Shown here piece after piece: positions 1 through 13,049 of a stretch of 64,000 nucleotides of DNA. Made by a program: the position numbers and the translations under genes. The stretch's first letter is position 1. The number at the start of each line of letters is the position of its first letter. The stretch comes from Anniella stebbinsi (Eukaryota > Chordata > Lepidosauria > Squamata > Anniellidae), in contig JARDYH010000002.1 in assembly GCA_029215795.1 (NCBI GenBank), positions 17,105,001 to 17,169,000 of the forward strand. Reading direction: 5' to 3'. Below the pieces are notes generated by a model, which saw only the letters and a list, made by a program, of their open reading frames with translations, searched no databases and was not told where the DNA came from.

Positions 1-620
1 GTAGCAGCCACTCTATGTGTGGTACCACACTGGGAATCCATAACCAGTGATCACATCTGAGACCTCTTGTAGCTGCTAAGTTACAGTTCCATAAATAACC
101 ACTTCAGTATTGGGCTATATAACTGGGATTCCTGGATGTCATGCATACTTCTGGGGGAAGGGGAAGCAAGGAAAGGGAGTAGATAGATATTCCGTACAGT
201 TAACATAATTGTTGGTAGATACTATCTCCCAGCCTCAGTATAACAAGATGCTGCAGAAAATGAGGCAGTAGGGGACAACAGTTAGAGAGCACAACTGGAG
301 AGAAATCCATGATCAATCCAACTTAACATGAATTAGATCTCATTTTAAAGCCTAGCCTGTGGTGGTGATGGAAGGAAATCATTCTTGCTTCACTCCTACC
401 TTTGCATCCACTCAGTGCTGTCCTATAGAGCTTTTCTAGGTTGTGATTTAGGCGAGACGCAGCTACAGTAGAGTGTTTTGCAGCCCTCTGTGACATGTTT
501 GTGAAGTGCTTTGTAAATAAAAATGTTTGCATTTCTTCTTGGACTTCACTTTGGTAGCACTTGTGGTATGTAGTGCTAGCAACGAAAAAAGAGTGATCTG
601 TGTTGGGATTGCTTGCGAAG

Positions 621-663
621 TGTGGGTGCGTGCGTGTGTGCGTGCGTGCGCGCAAATGTGTGC
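621..663. repeat. GTGC/GT-rich microsatellite
   Basis: A run of GTGCGTGC and GTGTGTGC units with alternating purine-pyrimidine steps. It creates short spurious reading frames on the minus strand rich in His, Thr and Arg. Confidence 0.8.
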
Positions 664-2894
664 AGATCCCAAACCCTGAGCGCTCTGGCTGAAAAAGTTG
701 TTCACTCCTTTTTCTACCTCTTGAGTAAGGTAACAGAGCATGTCATGGCCAATAAGCTGTAGGGACTTTTGGATGAAGTGGATTATCTAGATCTTTATCA
801 ATCTGGCCTCAGCCTGATTATGGGACAGAAACTGATTTGATTGTACTGAGCTTAGCCAGGGGATAAACACGATCCACATGGCTCTGTTGATTCTCTTTTG
901 GCTCCTTTCTAGCTCTTTTTCAGAATACTTGTCTTAAACATACAGATAACAGTACAAATGTTGTTATCAGTGTTGTCTGTGTGGGACCATTGGTACTGCA
1001 GTGGGAGTTCTCAAGAGCCTTATGACCTTATAAGTCTTCCATAACCACTCTGAGAGGCTCTGACAGTGGAGATGCTTTTAGCTTTTTCTGGAAGATAATG
1101 TTTGTGGAACAGTTCATTCAAGTTGGCTTGCTAAGGGGAGAAACATGAAGAACACAATTCCCAGCAAGAAACCTCTTCTCCAACCTCAACCAATAATGCT
1201 TGTACACTGTGTTCAGCAGAGTATGCAGCCTGTGTTCTGTGATGCCATCACTTTCCCACTATAGCTGTGTGTTGCTTGGTTGCCTTCCATTCATGGGTAA
1301 TGTGAGGGTATGATGGGTAGTGACAGGCTTAACAGGGTTGCCATGAGGTTGGCTGTCATGTTTTACATTGGTTCTTGTGGTATCATTTTCCACCTGCTTT
1401 GCTGCTGGGAATTGCAGCTAGGATCTTAACTACAGTTTGCTAGCATGGGTGTGTTGGAAGCTGCCAGGACAAGGGAACCGCATTGAATAAAAGCAATATC
1501 TTACCACATTTCATTCAAGGTCTTGATTTATAAGGTTCTGCATAATTATACGGAAAGAAAATACTGTCTTTGTTTTTATTTCAAGATGGCAGGGACGTAC
1601 AGGGAATTTGTTACTGCCAGTTACAATTCTAATGTACTGAAATTCAGACCTCAGTGGCCACAATTACTATAGTTCATCTTGCACAGATCTCCTAATGAGG
1701 AATAATGTTGTGTAAAGGAACATCTTCTTGTATATCTCTATTTCTCTTTCTCTTTCAATAGAGTTTGCAGCAGAGAAGGTTTAGATTCTAAGCCCAAAGG
1801 AAAGGACTTGTCTTTTGGGGGTGATATAGCACCTAGTATTATTATATGTTGAATAAAAATAATAAAGTTAGTGATTTGTGACCAGACTAACTCTCCTTTT
1901 CTCTCACTTCCTCCCTCCCGCTGTTGAATTGGAGTTTTGTTCAAGTGAAAAATAGCAGGTGCAACCACGCATTGCCTCCCTCTCATCAGGCCACTACCTA
2001 AAATTTGGTGAGGAATAGAAGTTTGCAACAAATGAAACCATCTGTCATCCCCAGCAACAACCCCACTGTTCAGGACAATAATGGTGCCAAAGGAGTCAGC
2101 CTTTGGACAAAGTTCCTGCTGGGTTTCATTTAAGTAGGTTAGACCAAACCTGAGAACCATCCACAGATCCTGTCAACATAGATTTTGGTATGTGCTCTTG
2201 CAGAAGCCTGTCCTAGACAGATCAAAGAAGCTTTTAATTTGTGTTTAATCACTCCTTGAAAAACTATCCACCATATCCCGCCCTGGGTATTATGTCAAAT
2301 ACTTGATGTAGTGAGGTTTTTCTTACCCAGAGCAAATGTTGCCTCTTTTCAGATGCTAAATGAGAAAATCAACATTGTTTCCAATATATTCCATTTATCT
2401 CCTTTGCATTTCAATATAGGTTAGAATGTAAAGATAAGTGATAGGTTATTTCTCTTCACCAAAATCGGTAAAACGTATAAAATGCTACAAACAGTAATGT
2501 TTCTACAACTGTTGGCAAGCGGTGATTGTGTAAATACAGTTAGAAGGTTTAACACAAATCAGGAGATCCTTGTTATCACACTCAAAACTTAATCTATCAC
2601 ATCCTTTTTAATAATTGGATTCATTTACCTAAATATGTCTCTCTTTGTAAATAATAATAACAACAATGATCACAATAATACTGTGAAGTTAATAACTGGA
2701 CATCTTGAAAAGATTCAGACATCTGTCACTTTGAGAAACCACAGAGTAAACTTGAATCAGCTGTTCTTCCACTTCAGGCTAATATCTCTGTGAGTGAAAG
2801 GCATTGGGAAACGGTTAGTTGCATGAGTATTCATTTAGGCTATTATGGAAAATGGAAACTTTTATTAATCGAGAGCACTTTTTTGGAGGATTAC
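664..2894. other. Intronic sequence, no recognised feature
   Basis: Unique-looking AT-rich sequence. The minus-strand open frame of 140 codons at 1738-2160 has no recognisable domain or splice context and is treated as chance. Confidence 0.5.
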
Positions 2895-3062
2895 TTTATT
2901 TATTTATTTATTTATTACATTTCTATACCACCCTATAGCCGAAGCTCTCCGGGCAGTTTACAAAAGATTAAAACGTTAAACATTAGAAATCAATATACAG
3001 ATTTTAAAACCATAAAACCATAAAAACAGACCACATACAAAGATAATATCCATTTAAAAACT
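2895..3062 (-). repeat. L2/CR1-type LINE 3' tail with (TTTA)n
   Basis: A (TTTA)n tract followed by CTATACCACCCTATAGCC, then GAAGCTCTCCGGGCAGTTTA, then A-rich sequence. The same arrangement recurs at 40.75, 52.93, 61.78 and 61.98 kb. It is the reverse complement of the standard tail seen on the + strand at 61.4 kb (CTGCCCAGAGAGCTTCGGCT), so this copy is on the minus strand with its 3' end at the left. Confidence 0.75.
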
Positions 3063-3464
3063 ACTCATGTGGCATTTATCTTCTTGGTAACGTTAAATAG
3101 GACCATTGTTGCAAATTTCTCTTGCATTATACAGTATATAGTTGGAGAAAGCTCATATTAATAATGGCTGACACTTTAAAACCACTGCATTGAAAATGTT
3201 GATTCTTACATTGTTTTCACAAAAACGTAGGCAAAATACCAGAAATAAAGTGTATGAAGTGCTACATGTTTCCCCCATATGAATGCAGATAGGATTAATT
3301 TTCCATCACAGCACTGTTCATTATAGTTAGAATACTTCCATTTTACAATTACAAAACAGAAAATCCAAAGGAAACAAAAATGATATTCAAGCTACTATAT
3401 GCAAATGTTTGCAAGATTTTTTTTTTTTTTGTAAAAATAAGTATTTTCCCTGTAACTAAGATTA

Positions 3465-3492
3465 ACGTGTGTGTGTGTGTATGTGTGTGTGT
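3465..3492. repeat. (GT)n microsatellite
   Basis: Alternating GT with one AT interruption. A poly(T) run lies about 40 bp upstream. Confidence 0.85.
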
Positions 3493-3879
3493 ATTTGCAT
3501 ATCTTTCCTGCTATTTTTCCTTCTTAAGTACATCATATCATCAGTGAGCCAGTACTAGTAAGAATTTTTAATTTCCCCCCCTCCCCACCATAATGCATAC
3601 CTCATCCCAAATTTGTAGTTTTAGAAATTCAGCAGGTACCTCTTCCATGTTGGTCTGCGTATGCTCCCTTCCTCTGTGTGATTATTTGGATTTTTGGATT
3701 GCTCACATCTTTGGGATGTAGTCCAACTCATGTAGAGGGCACTAGGTTGGGGAGGGCTGCTCTAAAAATGGCAGTCCATTACTGTGCTAAGAAACCTGAA
3801 AATTTGAAGAGAGAGATGTAACATGCATATCATATATATATAGTAAAGAGGGATCACAATATCTAAGGTGGTTATCAAT

Positions 3880-4371
3880 TCCCAAATCTAGGAAGGCCTT
3901 TACGCTAGCCAGGTTTAATGTTCTCCCGTCTAGGGTATTGGAGGGCCGCTACAAGGGAATTCCATAGCGCAACAGATGCTGCCCCTGCAATGACACTGAG
4001 GTCGAATCTACAACACATGTTTTATTTTTTTGTAGGTATTACCAATAGGCCAGGGTAGACTTAATTTGGCCAATTACACAGTCCCTCCCAGGGCGTTCTT
4101 CTGAGGCCCTAACAAGTATTTTGCTCCAGGGTACAAATAAGCGAATAACTAACGGAACAGGTAGCTAAGTTTCTGAATCTGGCTATTCGAATCAGTTCAT
4201 TAGCGGATGATTAACATTAACACTCACTATTTATAGTATTTATTTGTAGATGAAGAATGTAGTCCCTTTTTATACCAGCTAAGTTGTAAACTGCAAGCAT
4301 CATGACTGTATGTTATATTTGTTTTGCCTTTGGTCTATTGACTGTAAATAAAGGTTGATGATGATGATGAG
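3880..4371 (+). repeat. Probable non-LTR retrotransposon 3' end with (GAT)n tail
   Basis: Unique-looking sequence ends with ACTGTAAATAAAGGTTGATG and a short GAT repeat, the architecture of a LINE 3' untranslated region with a simple-repeat tail. The left boundary is uncertain, and no protein-coding remnant was recognised, so the family is unassigned. Confidence 0.4.
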
Positions 4372-4425
4372 ATATATATATATATGTATATGTATATGTA
4401 TATGTGTGTGTGTGTGTGTGTGTAT
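4355..4425. repeat. Composite (GAT)n(AT)n(TATATG)n(TG)n microsatellite
   Basis: Four short motifs follow one another without a gap. They seem to have grown from the tail of the retrotransposon-like sequence to the left. Confidence 0.85.
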
Positions 4426-4918
4426 GTTGCTTTAGAAGTCGTTCTTCATAAGCCATATTATACATTTTGTATATTGTCAATGCTGTTGGGCTCAAGATTT
4501 TTTTTTTAATATGTATGGAACATGCATTTTACAAGTTTTATTATTAGTTAAAACACAAAATGTTGGATCCAAAATTAAGTGCACGTAATGGGGCTGTCAG
4601 AAGGTGATTGCCCTGTCTTTATTGCAGTCTCTCTTAGGGGAAGGGGGGGAATCCCAAAATTGGGGTGGAACTACCTTCCAAGAGTCAGAGCTCTGCTTGT
4701 AGAAGGTGCCACTGCAGTTTTGGGGGTTGCATCTTCAGCCTCCACCCCCTATTCAGCACAGTCCACTGACCCTCAGTGGAACATTTTGGGAGGGGCTCCC
4801 TTGGTGGGGAAGTTAGCTTCTTCCAAGTTCATTCTGCATCCTTAGCTCTATATCCAACCCATTGTATAGACTTAAACAGCAAGCGCAACAGAAATGGCAA
4901 GAATGCAGTGGCGTTATT

Positions 4919-5150
4919 GGATAATAATAATAATAATAATAATAATTTATTTATTTATAACTCGCTCCGGATCGAGGCGGGAAACAACAATAAATATAAA
5001 ACACAAAGACCACAAAATAGATGAGATATTAAAAACAAATAAAAACCAATACAACATTAAAAACATCTTAAAATTCAACTGGATAGGCCTGCCAGAAGAG
5101 AGCAGTCTTCATGGCTCTCTCAAATTCATGAAGACTGCTAATTTGTCAAA
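4919..5150 (-). repeat. L2-type LINE 3' end with (AAT)n tail
   Basis: An (AAT)n then (TTTA)n tract is followed by CGCTCCGGATCGAGGCGGGA. Sequence beginning AAATTCAACTGGATAGGCCT matches the copy at 53.18-53.45 kb closely. It lies on the minus strand, 5'-truncated. Confidence 0.75.
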
Positions 5151-5666
5151 TACTGCCCAGTGCTCTGACTTTGTGGAACCTTTTTATTTCATAGTTAAAC
5201 TTTTTTTTTTCTTAACTAGACAAAAGCTTGAACTGATCTTTTCTTTTTAAAAAAGTGTGTTTGGTCTTACAGTTTTCTCGGGTTTCACCATCTTTTCTCA
5301 ATAGCTTCTGGCAATAGTTTTCTAGAACGTTTTTTTCTCAACTCTGTTAATAAGTTTATCTTGAAATGAAGTGTTTCTGAACTAGTATTCATTTAGTTTA
5401 ATGCCACCAAAACAAGAGATTATGAACTCACTAGTAAAACAGTTGAGGAAGTGAGCCTGGGCATGTTTGAATACTATCAGTCCAAAACTGGGTTTAGTCA
5501 CTTGGACTATTCTGGCTGACTATAAAGAATAGTTTAAATCCCCCATGGCAGCAGGCTAATATTATTTTTAACTGGAAAACCATCGGAGAGCAATGAGTTC
5601 TCAAATTCTTACCATAAAACCCCTAGTAAATCACGTAGCCAGGATCTTCCACCCCTATGTCTACAG
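5151..5666. other. Intronic sequence, no recognised feature
   Basis: AT-rich unique-looking sequence between two LINE fragments. Nothing supportable was seen. Confidence 0.4.
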
Positions 5667-5898
5667 TTGAGTGCCTACTCTCATCTTCGGCTGATATGCC
5701 AGCTGCGCCCCTTCCTAGAGTTGCAAGATCTAAAGATGGTAATGCCCGCACTGGTAACTTCGAGACTTGACTTCTGCAATGCGCTGTACATAGGGCTACC
5801 TCTGTGCCTAGTCCAGAAACTTCAACTAGTGCAAAATATGGCAGCCAGGTTGGTCATCGGTACACCTAGAGGTGACCATATTACATCAGCATTAAGAT
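5667..5898 (+). repeat. L2-clade LINE, ORF2 C-terminal part (left half, split by L1)
   Basis: Translation gives the reverse-transcriptase tail of L2 elements, with VTSRLDFCNALYIGLP and KLQLVQNMAARLVIGTPRGD. This is the usual L2 segment just before LHWLP. The copy continues at 6528 after an inserted L1 fragment. Read across the insertion, the reading order of L2 is preserved. 5'-truncated; a dead copy. Confidence 0.85.
5882..5898. repeat. Target-site duplication, left copy (17 bp)
   Basis: TACATCAGCATTAAGAT here and again at 6528-6544, identical, flanking the L1 insertion inside the L2 element. Confidence 0.9.
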
Positions 5899-6527
5899 TT
5901 TTATATATATATAAATTGTATTTTATTTAAAGTGATACAATAAAACAATAACAAATTGATAATACTAAATTAATAATCAATAATAAGTACAAATCAAAAC
6001 CATAATTAATTATACAATTAAACTAAATTTTAAATGTGCTGTGTCCTTCATTTATCTTAACAATGTCCATATACTTAGAGCTGAAGCAGGCATACAGTGT
6101 TGTACATCCGGTTGTGATGCATACTGAACAAATCTCCCTCGTATAGCTTCAAACAATGTTGACTCAGATTTTCCTTGGATTTGAAGTAAATCATATGTTA
6201 TTTTCTCAGAGATTGCCACAGACCAAATATTACAATACCATGCTGATAAATTCAAATTGTCCAACTTTTTTCACTGTTGCGTAATTGTCTGTCGAGCAGC
6301 CGTCAGTAAGAATATTAAGTCTTTGCATTTCAATCCAATATTAAGTCCATTATATATTGATAATAAAAACAATTTTGGATCATATACAATTGTTTCTCTA
6401 GTAATAATCATTATTTCTCTGTGTATTGATCTCCAGAATCTTTGTATATATGAGCAAGACCACCATAAATGAAAATATGTGTCTTTTATCTTGCATCCTC
6501 TCCAACAGAGAGGACTGCAAGTTTTAG
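5899..6527 (-). mobile_element. 5'-truncated L1-type LINE inserted in an L2 element
   Basis: The insertion is 629 bp and is flanked by a 17-bp perfect direct repeat. Minus-strand reading gives an L1 ORF2 C-terminal remnant (for example SAWYCNIWSVAISEKITYDL at 6052-6264, and a more N-terminal HLWWSCSYIQRFWRSI-like stretch near 6440) with intervening stops. Its 3' end is at the left, in an AT-rich tail that is not a clean poly(A). Length, truncation and target duplication fit target-primed reverse transcription. Confidence 0.75.
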
Positions 6528-6544
6528 TACATCAGCATTAAGAT
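6528..6544. repeat. Target-site duplication, right copy (17 bp)
   Basis: Identical to 5882-5898. It marks the right edge of the inserted L1 fragment. Confidence 0.9.
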
Positions 6545-6981
6545 CACTCCACTGGCTGCCAATTAGTTTCCAGGCGAAGTACAAAGTGTTGGTTATTACC
6601 TTCAAAGCCCTACATGGTTTGGGTCCAGGTTACCTGCGGAATCGCCTTCTCCCATACAATCCGCCCCGCACGCTTAGGTCCTCTGGGAAGAATTTGCTAC
6701 AGTCGGCCAAAACCAGGCTGACAACTGTTACCCAAAGGACCTTCTCTTATGCCGCTCCCAGACTGTGGAATGGCCTGCTGGAGGAGTTTTGTCAACTTAA
6801 TAGTCTTTTTGACTTCAAGAAAGCCATAAAAACTGATCTCTTCTGACAGGCCTTCCCAGTCAAAGTTTAAGAGTTTTGTCTGTATTTTACTGTATTTTTT
6901 AATCAGTTTTATGTATTTTATGTCATTTGTATCAATGTTGTTCCCCACCTCGATCCTGAGGGAGAGGTGGGTAAGAAATAA

Positions 6982-7022
<41 letters not shown>
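6545..7022 (+). repeat. L2-clade LINE 3' end (right half), (ATT)n tail
   Basis: Continues the L2 frame from 5898. Landmarks are RSLHWLPISFQAKYKVLVIT, FKALHGLGPGYLRNRLLPYN and SYAAPRLWNGLLEEF, ending KKAIKTDLF-stop at about 6844. The 3' untranslated region ends CTCGATCCTGAGGGAGAGG and an (ATT)n tract from about 6983. About 125 codons remain open, which suggests a moderately young copy. Confidence 0.9.
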
Positions 7023-7023
<1 letters not shown>

Positions 7024-7174
7024 GAAGAGTTAATCTAATTAAACTGAAACTCAAATGTGTTTTTTTTTATGTCCAGCTTTCTGTAAATAAAATTAGACCA
7101 TCAGTGCAAGATAAGTTTGTTTCATTCAAATATGACAAAATACGTGGCTTTGGGACCGAAGGAGAATGCCTGCA

Positions 7175-7207
<33 letters not shown>

Positions 7208-7211
7208 TATG
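7175..7211. repeat. (GT)n microsatellite
   Basis: About 18 GT units with terminal AT interruptions. Confidence 0.9.
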
Positions 7212-10200
7212 TTTTATTGTAGATTGAATATATTTTACTTAGTGTATGTGACTCTGACAAAACTTGTTTTTGGTGTTGACAATTGATTCTGGAAAATGGT
7301 TTTCTAATGTTGCTTTTCAAATGTTTTGCCTGTCTCAAAGTGACAAACTATCTAACTGCTTTTGGGCTCCATGCAAACGAACTTGTTCTAAAGAAATATG
7401 TTATGTTCAGATCAAACTATTTTGATATTTAGAAAACTTTCCAAGCAAAGCCCATGGTGATGAGGCCTCTGGGAACTGAGGGCCATGTTGTCCTTTATCC
7501 CACATGACTTCTAAAATCAGTTGCTGTACTTTAGGACTGATGTGTTCCGTTTTATATATCAGGGAAAAAAACCTTATTGGTCAAGATCCAAAGAAATGTG
7601 TGACTACAAGGAGGCTTTATAATGAGGCTACCCTACAATTGATGTTCCAACTACTCAGTTACAACAGACGCACATCGAAATATGCCAATTTGAATGTGAC
7701 CACAAACCAGCGCAGATATTTTTCCCTATTGTTTTTGCTGCATATAGTCTTCTGGAAATCCTTTATCTTGGATGGATGTCTCTTAATTGAGAACCTTACA
7801 GCTCCATAGAGAGCCACATCCTTTTCTTCAATAGTTCCATACATCTCTATTTAAAAAGCCAATAGAGCTTCTATTTTGGAAGTTTTGTTTAACTTCCATT
7901 TTTCAGAGTGTTCACTTTTGATCCAACATAGCTTGTTGATATTTGAATGGGAAGACAGAGAAGTAAAGGGGAAGTTAAGCCTTCCCACTTCCCCAAAGTT
8001 GATTGTATCGTTTAATTGGAAAAGCTGCACTACAAAAATGTTGCCAAGCCTAAAGTGCCGCTGACCAGAAAGCAAAAGATTCACGGTCAATGTTTTTCTC
8101 ATTCATTTTTTTTTAATCCATTGTGGAGGAAACTTCTAAAGCTGTGGGCCAGCTGCTACTAAATGTGCTCCTGCCCTTCCAAGGCTCATCACTATGACTG
8201 ATAATTCCATTGTGCTAGAAGAGTGCATCTGCTGTGGAAGGTCATGGAATTCGAGAGAAAGGTCCCTAAGGTATCTCGGCACCCAGCCTGTATAAAAGAC
8301 CTGAAAAATCAGGAACAAAACTTCAAATTTTGTCCATTTGAAAACCAGAGCTCTGCTGCACAGTTGAACAGCTGCTGAATGTAGTTTGGAACAGCTCCAA
8401 ATACTTTTTTTTTCTTTTAAAGCTATGCATTTGAAGCCATGTCATGTTGGGGTGGTAACATGCCCTGTCTTAACCAGTTTCCATGCTTTGTTTTTTTTTA
8501 AAAAGGCTTTGGTTAGGAAATGAACACAGCAGTTGCTCTAAGTTAACACTTGGGAATTTTTTGTCTAAATGTTTTTTCCCCCCCAAATTTTCTCATAACC
8601 ATGAGGGTTGGAAATTTGGTTGTGCGGCAGGGGAAGCTAGTCCTCTCCAGGTCTGTGGCAGTTTCCAGATGTGGTGAGAAATCCCAGATCAATAGCAGTT
8701 CAATATAATATAACAGCCAGAATCTTTGGCTGCTTTGTGATAGTCATTCTTCAAGATTTAGATTTCTAAAGCTCTCCTTTCCCCACAGAGAACTAAAACA
8801 TTAACACGTCTGTGCTTTATAGAACACCAGCAAATGCCATATTGTGATAAAATACCAAGGCAAGCTGGCAGTGTTGCCTGCCTCTTAGCGTAGGACTTTC
8901 CCTGCACAGTCTGTTAGTTAGTGGCTATAGACTTGCTATAGATTTGTTGCTCTGTGTTTGATTAATCAGGACACTGTCTACCCAAGGAGAGGGAGGAGAG
9001 GGTATTGATAGCAAAGTGGCTAAGTGTCTCTGCAGTTTTAAGCCACCAGCATAACCTAATGGCCATTAGGGGTTATCTTGTTAAAGTTTGATTTAATAAT
9101 GACCAAACGAATGTGTGGTTGCATGGCTTGTTCTTTCCTCAGCAATTGCAAATATCTTTACAAAAATAAAATAAAAAATAAAAATAAAACCTGAGTGGAA
9201 AAGGCTTTTATTTTAATATTAAAAAATCTTGACACACACAGTGGTAATTCTTTCAGTGTTACAAAGACTGGCTCTAAAAAGATGGGATATAAACTGTAAA
9301 ATTGTATTTATTGTTAACGTAACTATCATCTGTTCTTTCTTGAGTATATAAGTTGCTCACACGCAAAGGCTCAAAAAAAATAAATCTTTACTTAAGTGTT
9401 TACCCCACAATATTTTTTAGGGTAAATCTGATGACTTGTGAAGCAATTTATACATTAGAATTACATTTTTTAAAAATGCTGTTTGCTAAAGTCTCTACGA
9501 AAGGCTCTTAATGAAATCTAATTTGTTAAAAAAAAACAGGACAAAAGCTGTCTAAAAAGAAATATTAAATTTTAAATGTGCAAAAATTAAACAACTCCAG
9601 TAGTTACCATTTAATCCTTTAATAAGTTAATACATTCGTTTGCGTTTTTCCCTGCATTCTTCATGCTACATTAGAGTTCACCGTTTTTGAAATGAACGCT
9701 GCTACATTGATTGACATGTCTTGGAACCAATTAAAATGCACAGCATTTCCCTTGAGGGAACACATCAGATTATTTCTCCGAAATATCCTGAATTATTGCA
9801 CAGAAGCAGTTGTTCTGCCATTATGATATTCATATAATATTTACCTACTACTTTCATTCTCAAAAAACAAAAGTAATCATGCTTGACATTTCCTATTTGT
9901 GTGTGTGTTTATTTTATTTTTTTAAAGATAAATTTAACTCAGAATTTGTGTAGGGATATCATTGAAACAGACAAAGGGATTTTTTTTTTGGACTCTGACT
10001 TGTAAAACCAGCTATTTAATGCCATCAAAATAAATAAAAACAATTCACATCTGAAATTAAGTGGGGGGGGGAGGGTGCGATGTGCTTGCTCAAATTACCA
10101 AACATTGATATATAGTGAAAGTACCAAAAGGCAACATTAATTGCACCACATTTTAAAATAAGCATTACATGTGGTTAGACTAGTAAATGTAAACATAAAT

Positions 10201-10229
10201 TGCTTACATGATTGTTATAATAATAGCGT
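7212..10229. other. Intronic sequence, only low-complexity tracts
   Basis: Unique AT-rich sequence. It contains short poly(T) and poly(A) runs and an (AAAAT)n-like tract at 9164-9190. No gene or clear transposon was recognised. Confidence 0.45.
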
Positions 10230-10750
10230 TAATTGATCATGTTTTTTTGGAGTTCTCTGCTTCAGCAGATCAGCATCTATATTTGTCTGTACAGAGCATA
10301 GCAGGCCTTCAAATGTTAATGCTGCAAAGCATGTTTAATTTACAAATATCCATAAACTGGCAGCTGCCAAATTTGCATGTAAAGTGCTATATTATCACCT
10401 TCCTAAGCCACGTTTTAAAAGTTTAATGCATGTGGCTCATTCTTTTACTAATTTTTGCCTCCACTTTGATAAATAAATAGATCATCTAACATTCAATAGG
10501 CCAATTGCAGCATATAATAGCTATTCAGAGGCAATTAAACTGGCTTTTTTCATGCCGGCGTGTGAGTGCGCCCTTTTCCAACCTTCAACTTGATTCACGG
10601 TGATTCAAAATTAACTTAAAAGTCTTGTTTGCTGACAGCTTAAAGCTTAATTGACTGAAAGCCAAATAGAGTGTGTTCTGTATTCAGCACTAGGGCTATT
10701 GATAAAGCCATGTGTAAATTGCACATGTTGAAAGACAGCCATTGGGCCCC
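10230..10750. other. Candidate conserved non-coding element
   Basis: A repeat-free block, dense in homeodomain-like TAAT/ATTA cores and with a perfect octamer-type ATTTGCAT at 10371-10378. Its complexity is balanced and there is no open frame of note, in contrast to the decayed sequence around it. This is a judgement from texture only, since no alignment was possible. Confidence 0.3.
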
Positions 10751-11139
10751 CTCTTCTCGTATTAGCCCACAACTTAGCATTGCTGCACAGTCAGAATTGC
10801 TTTGTCAAATCTTTTATCACACCAGGTTTACTCTCTGGAGTTCCTCCAGCACCAGAAGCATCCTAGCATATTGCGTCTCTCTGATACTTTAGGGTCTTCT
10901 CTACATTTGATCCTGATTTGTAGTTTCCTTATTTGCTGCCCCCTCCCCTATTTATGCCTACAATCAAACACGTTGGTTCCATTTACCTTTGTTTTTCTCA
11001 TATCAATATATTATCATGTGTTCCAGTTGTATACCCTCTTTGATACCTATTTGGAAAGCAGAGTGTAATTGGGAATTTGAATTACATTGCCTAATGCTTT
11101 CTTAAAAACTAAGGGCAGGTAGATTAAAAAGCCAATATA

Positions 11140-11360
11140 AAATAAAGTTCCACTGAATGTGTTTCACTTGCAGCCGCCTTAAATGCAGCCTCCAACATGA
11201 ATATAAATATTAAAATGGGCACTTGCCTTTGAAGGATGCTTGCAAAAATGGAGTCACATTATTGTGAGGCAGCCATCAACAATGTATTTCCATTTGCCTT
11301 GTATTAGCATGGGAGAGGAAGGAATAAAAATGGCTGTCTTTGCAAATTGTGAGTAGATGT
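11140..11360. other. Candidate conserved non-coding element
   Basis: A compact repeat-free block with CAGCC, GCCTT and AAATGG words and an AT-rich core near 11200. It resembles vertebrate intronic enhancers in texture. There is no direct evidence of function. Confidence 0.25.
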
Positions 11361-12959
11361 GGAGGAGTAGAGCATCTCCTAGAATATTGGTCCAACTGGT
11401 GGGTCAAGCCCCACAAGTATGTTGCATCAGTGGCCCACTACCCCCTTGGCATCATTCACTCTGGTTTTGTTTAGGCTTCTATTTTTAACTAAAGAAAAAA
11501 TATTGGGGGGATAGGAGAAAGGGAGTATATAAACCAAAAGTGGGCCTCATATTGCAGAATGGGGTTAAATGTTTTGTCTGAAAATGTTGAATACTACTGT
11601 TCTAGATAATAAGGGAAATGTTTAAAAACTAGGACCTTGAGCTGTATAATTCAACTGTCAGATAAAATGTAATGTATTAAGAATATCCTGTAGAGGCATA
11701 CACCGTTAGAGGATGTGATAAATACAATCCACTGCTATTGGTGTTTTGTGCTGTCATGGCAACCAATGGTATTTAAATGAACATTGACACATCACTGTGG
11801 TTGTATTCTCCCCCCACCCTCTCTTAAGTCACTTATTTACTCAGGTAGAAAGACCCCTGTCCAAATCCCTCTTGGTAAGGACCTGTCTCTCTAAAACAAA
11901 CAGCACAGAATGTTTTTAGTGTTTATGTGAATTAGAAAGTAGAATAATTTGTAGATTGGTGCATCTCAGACTGATGAAGCTTCTCTAATTCGAAGAAATC
12001 TAAGTTAGAATCTCCCTAACTATGAATAATGCAAAGCAGGTGTAAAGCTCACAATTCTGGATCCCTATTTTCTTTTTACAAAGCTCTGAAAAGGGAGTGT
12101 GCTGGAGGGATTCCTTTCTTACCTTCACAGTATAGGTTTCTGGTGGAAGCTATTCAAAACATCCATCTGTCTTTCGTGATTCCCTTTGCCTGTGATGGGG
12201 CACCTAATACTGAGGGAAGATGTGGGCTATCCAATTCTATGACGATCCTGCACCTATTTCTAGTAAGCACCCTGTTCGTAATGCTGTGATGTCATTGCAC
12301 TTCCTCTTGTGTGTTCTTTTGAATATATATAGGATCAGTAGTCTGTGAGGGTACCAGTCTCAAAATGCAAAACTGGTATATGGTATCACACATGATCACT
12401 TGTACTATTCCTCTGCTTGGGTCTGTCTGGACTAAAGGTATTGATGCTTTACACATTTTTTTTTCCCAATTAATACCCTTGTTGCACCCTACAAGGGTTG
12501 TTGGATCTCCTGCTCTTGATTGAATACATGGCTAAGAATTGCATAGTACGGCCATAGTATGGCCTCCATCAAGCCCACTCCTAATTCACATCTGAGTCAT
12601 GCAAAGCCTTGCGCCATTTGGTTGCACCACCCTCATTTGTTGCTTCTATTCCGCAGTATTACAAAAAATGTTCTGCAGGTCCCTGCTTTATATTGTTTAT
12701 TTCTGTAAGTGTCTTAAGGTGTCATTGATAATCTTCAATAAATATAGTTAGCCACAGAAATGATGGATTTTGCAATAACTAATTGTGGAACCCCATATCA
12801 AGAAATATTGGCCCATTCCTCCCATATTAATTATTGATGTAGGGTGGCAGTGAAAGCTTAGCTTTGCCTTAGCGTTTGGTAATAGCTGTGCCTGGGAAAT
12901 ATTTGGTTATAGCCACTCCTTGGCATGCCTGCTGCTGAGCTTTGTTTTTCTGTGGATGG
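11361..12959. other. Intronic sequence, no recognised feature
   Basis: Unique-looking intron sequence. A short plus-strand open frame near 12029-12289 has no recognisable domain. Confidence 0.4.
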
Positions 12960-13049
12960 CTGCTGTGATTTATATTTGGTTATTGGTTATTATATTTAAA
13001 GTATTTTAGCCGCCTTGAGTCCCAGTATTGGGAGAAAGGCGGGATATAA

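Noticed and set aside
1738..2160. 140-codon minus-strand open frame
   Set aside because: No domain, no splice context and no repeat homology; its length is within chance expectation for a 64-kb window.
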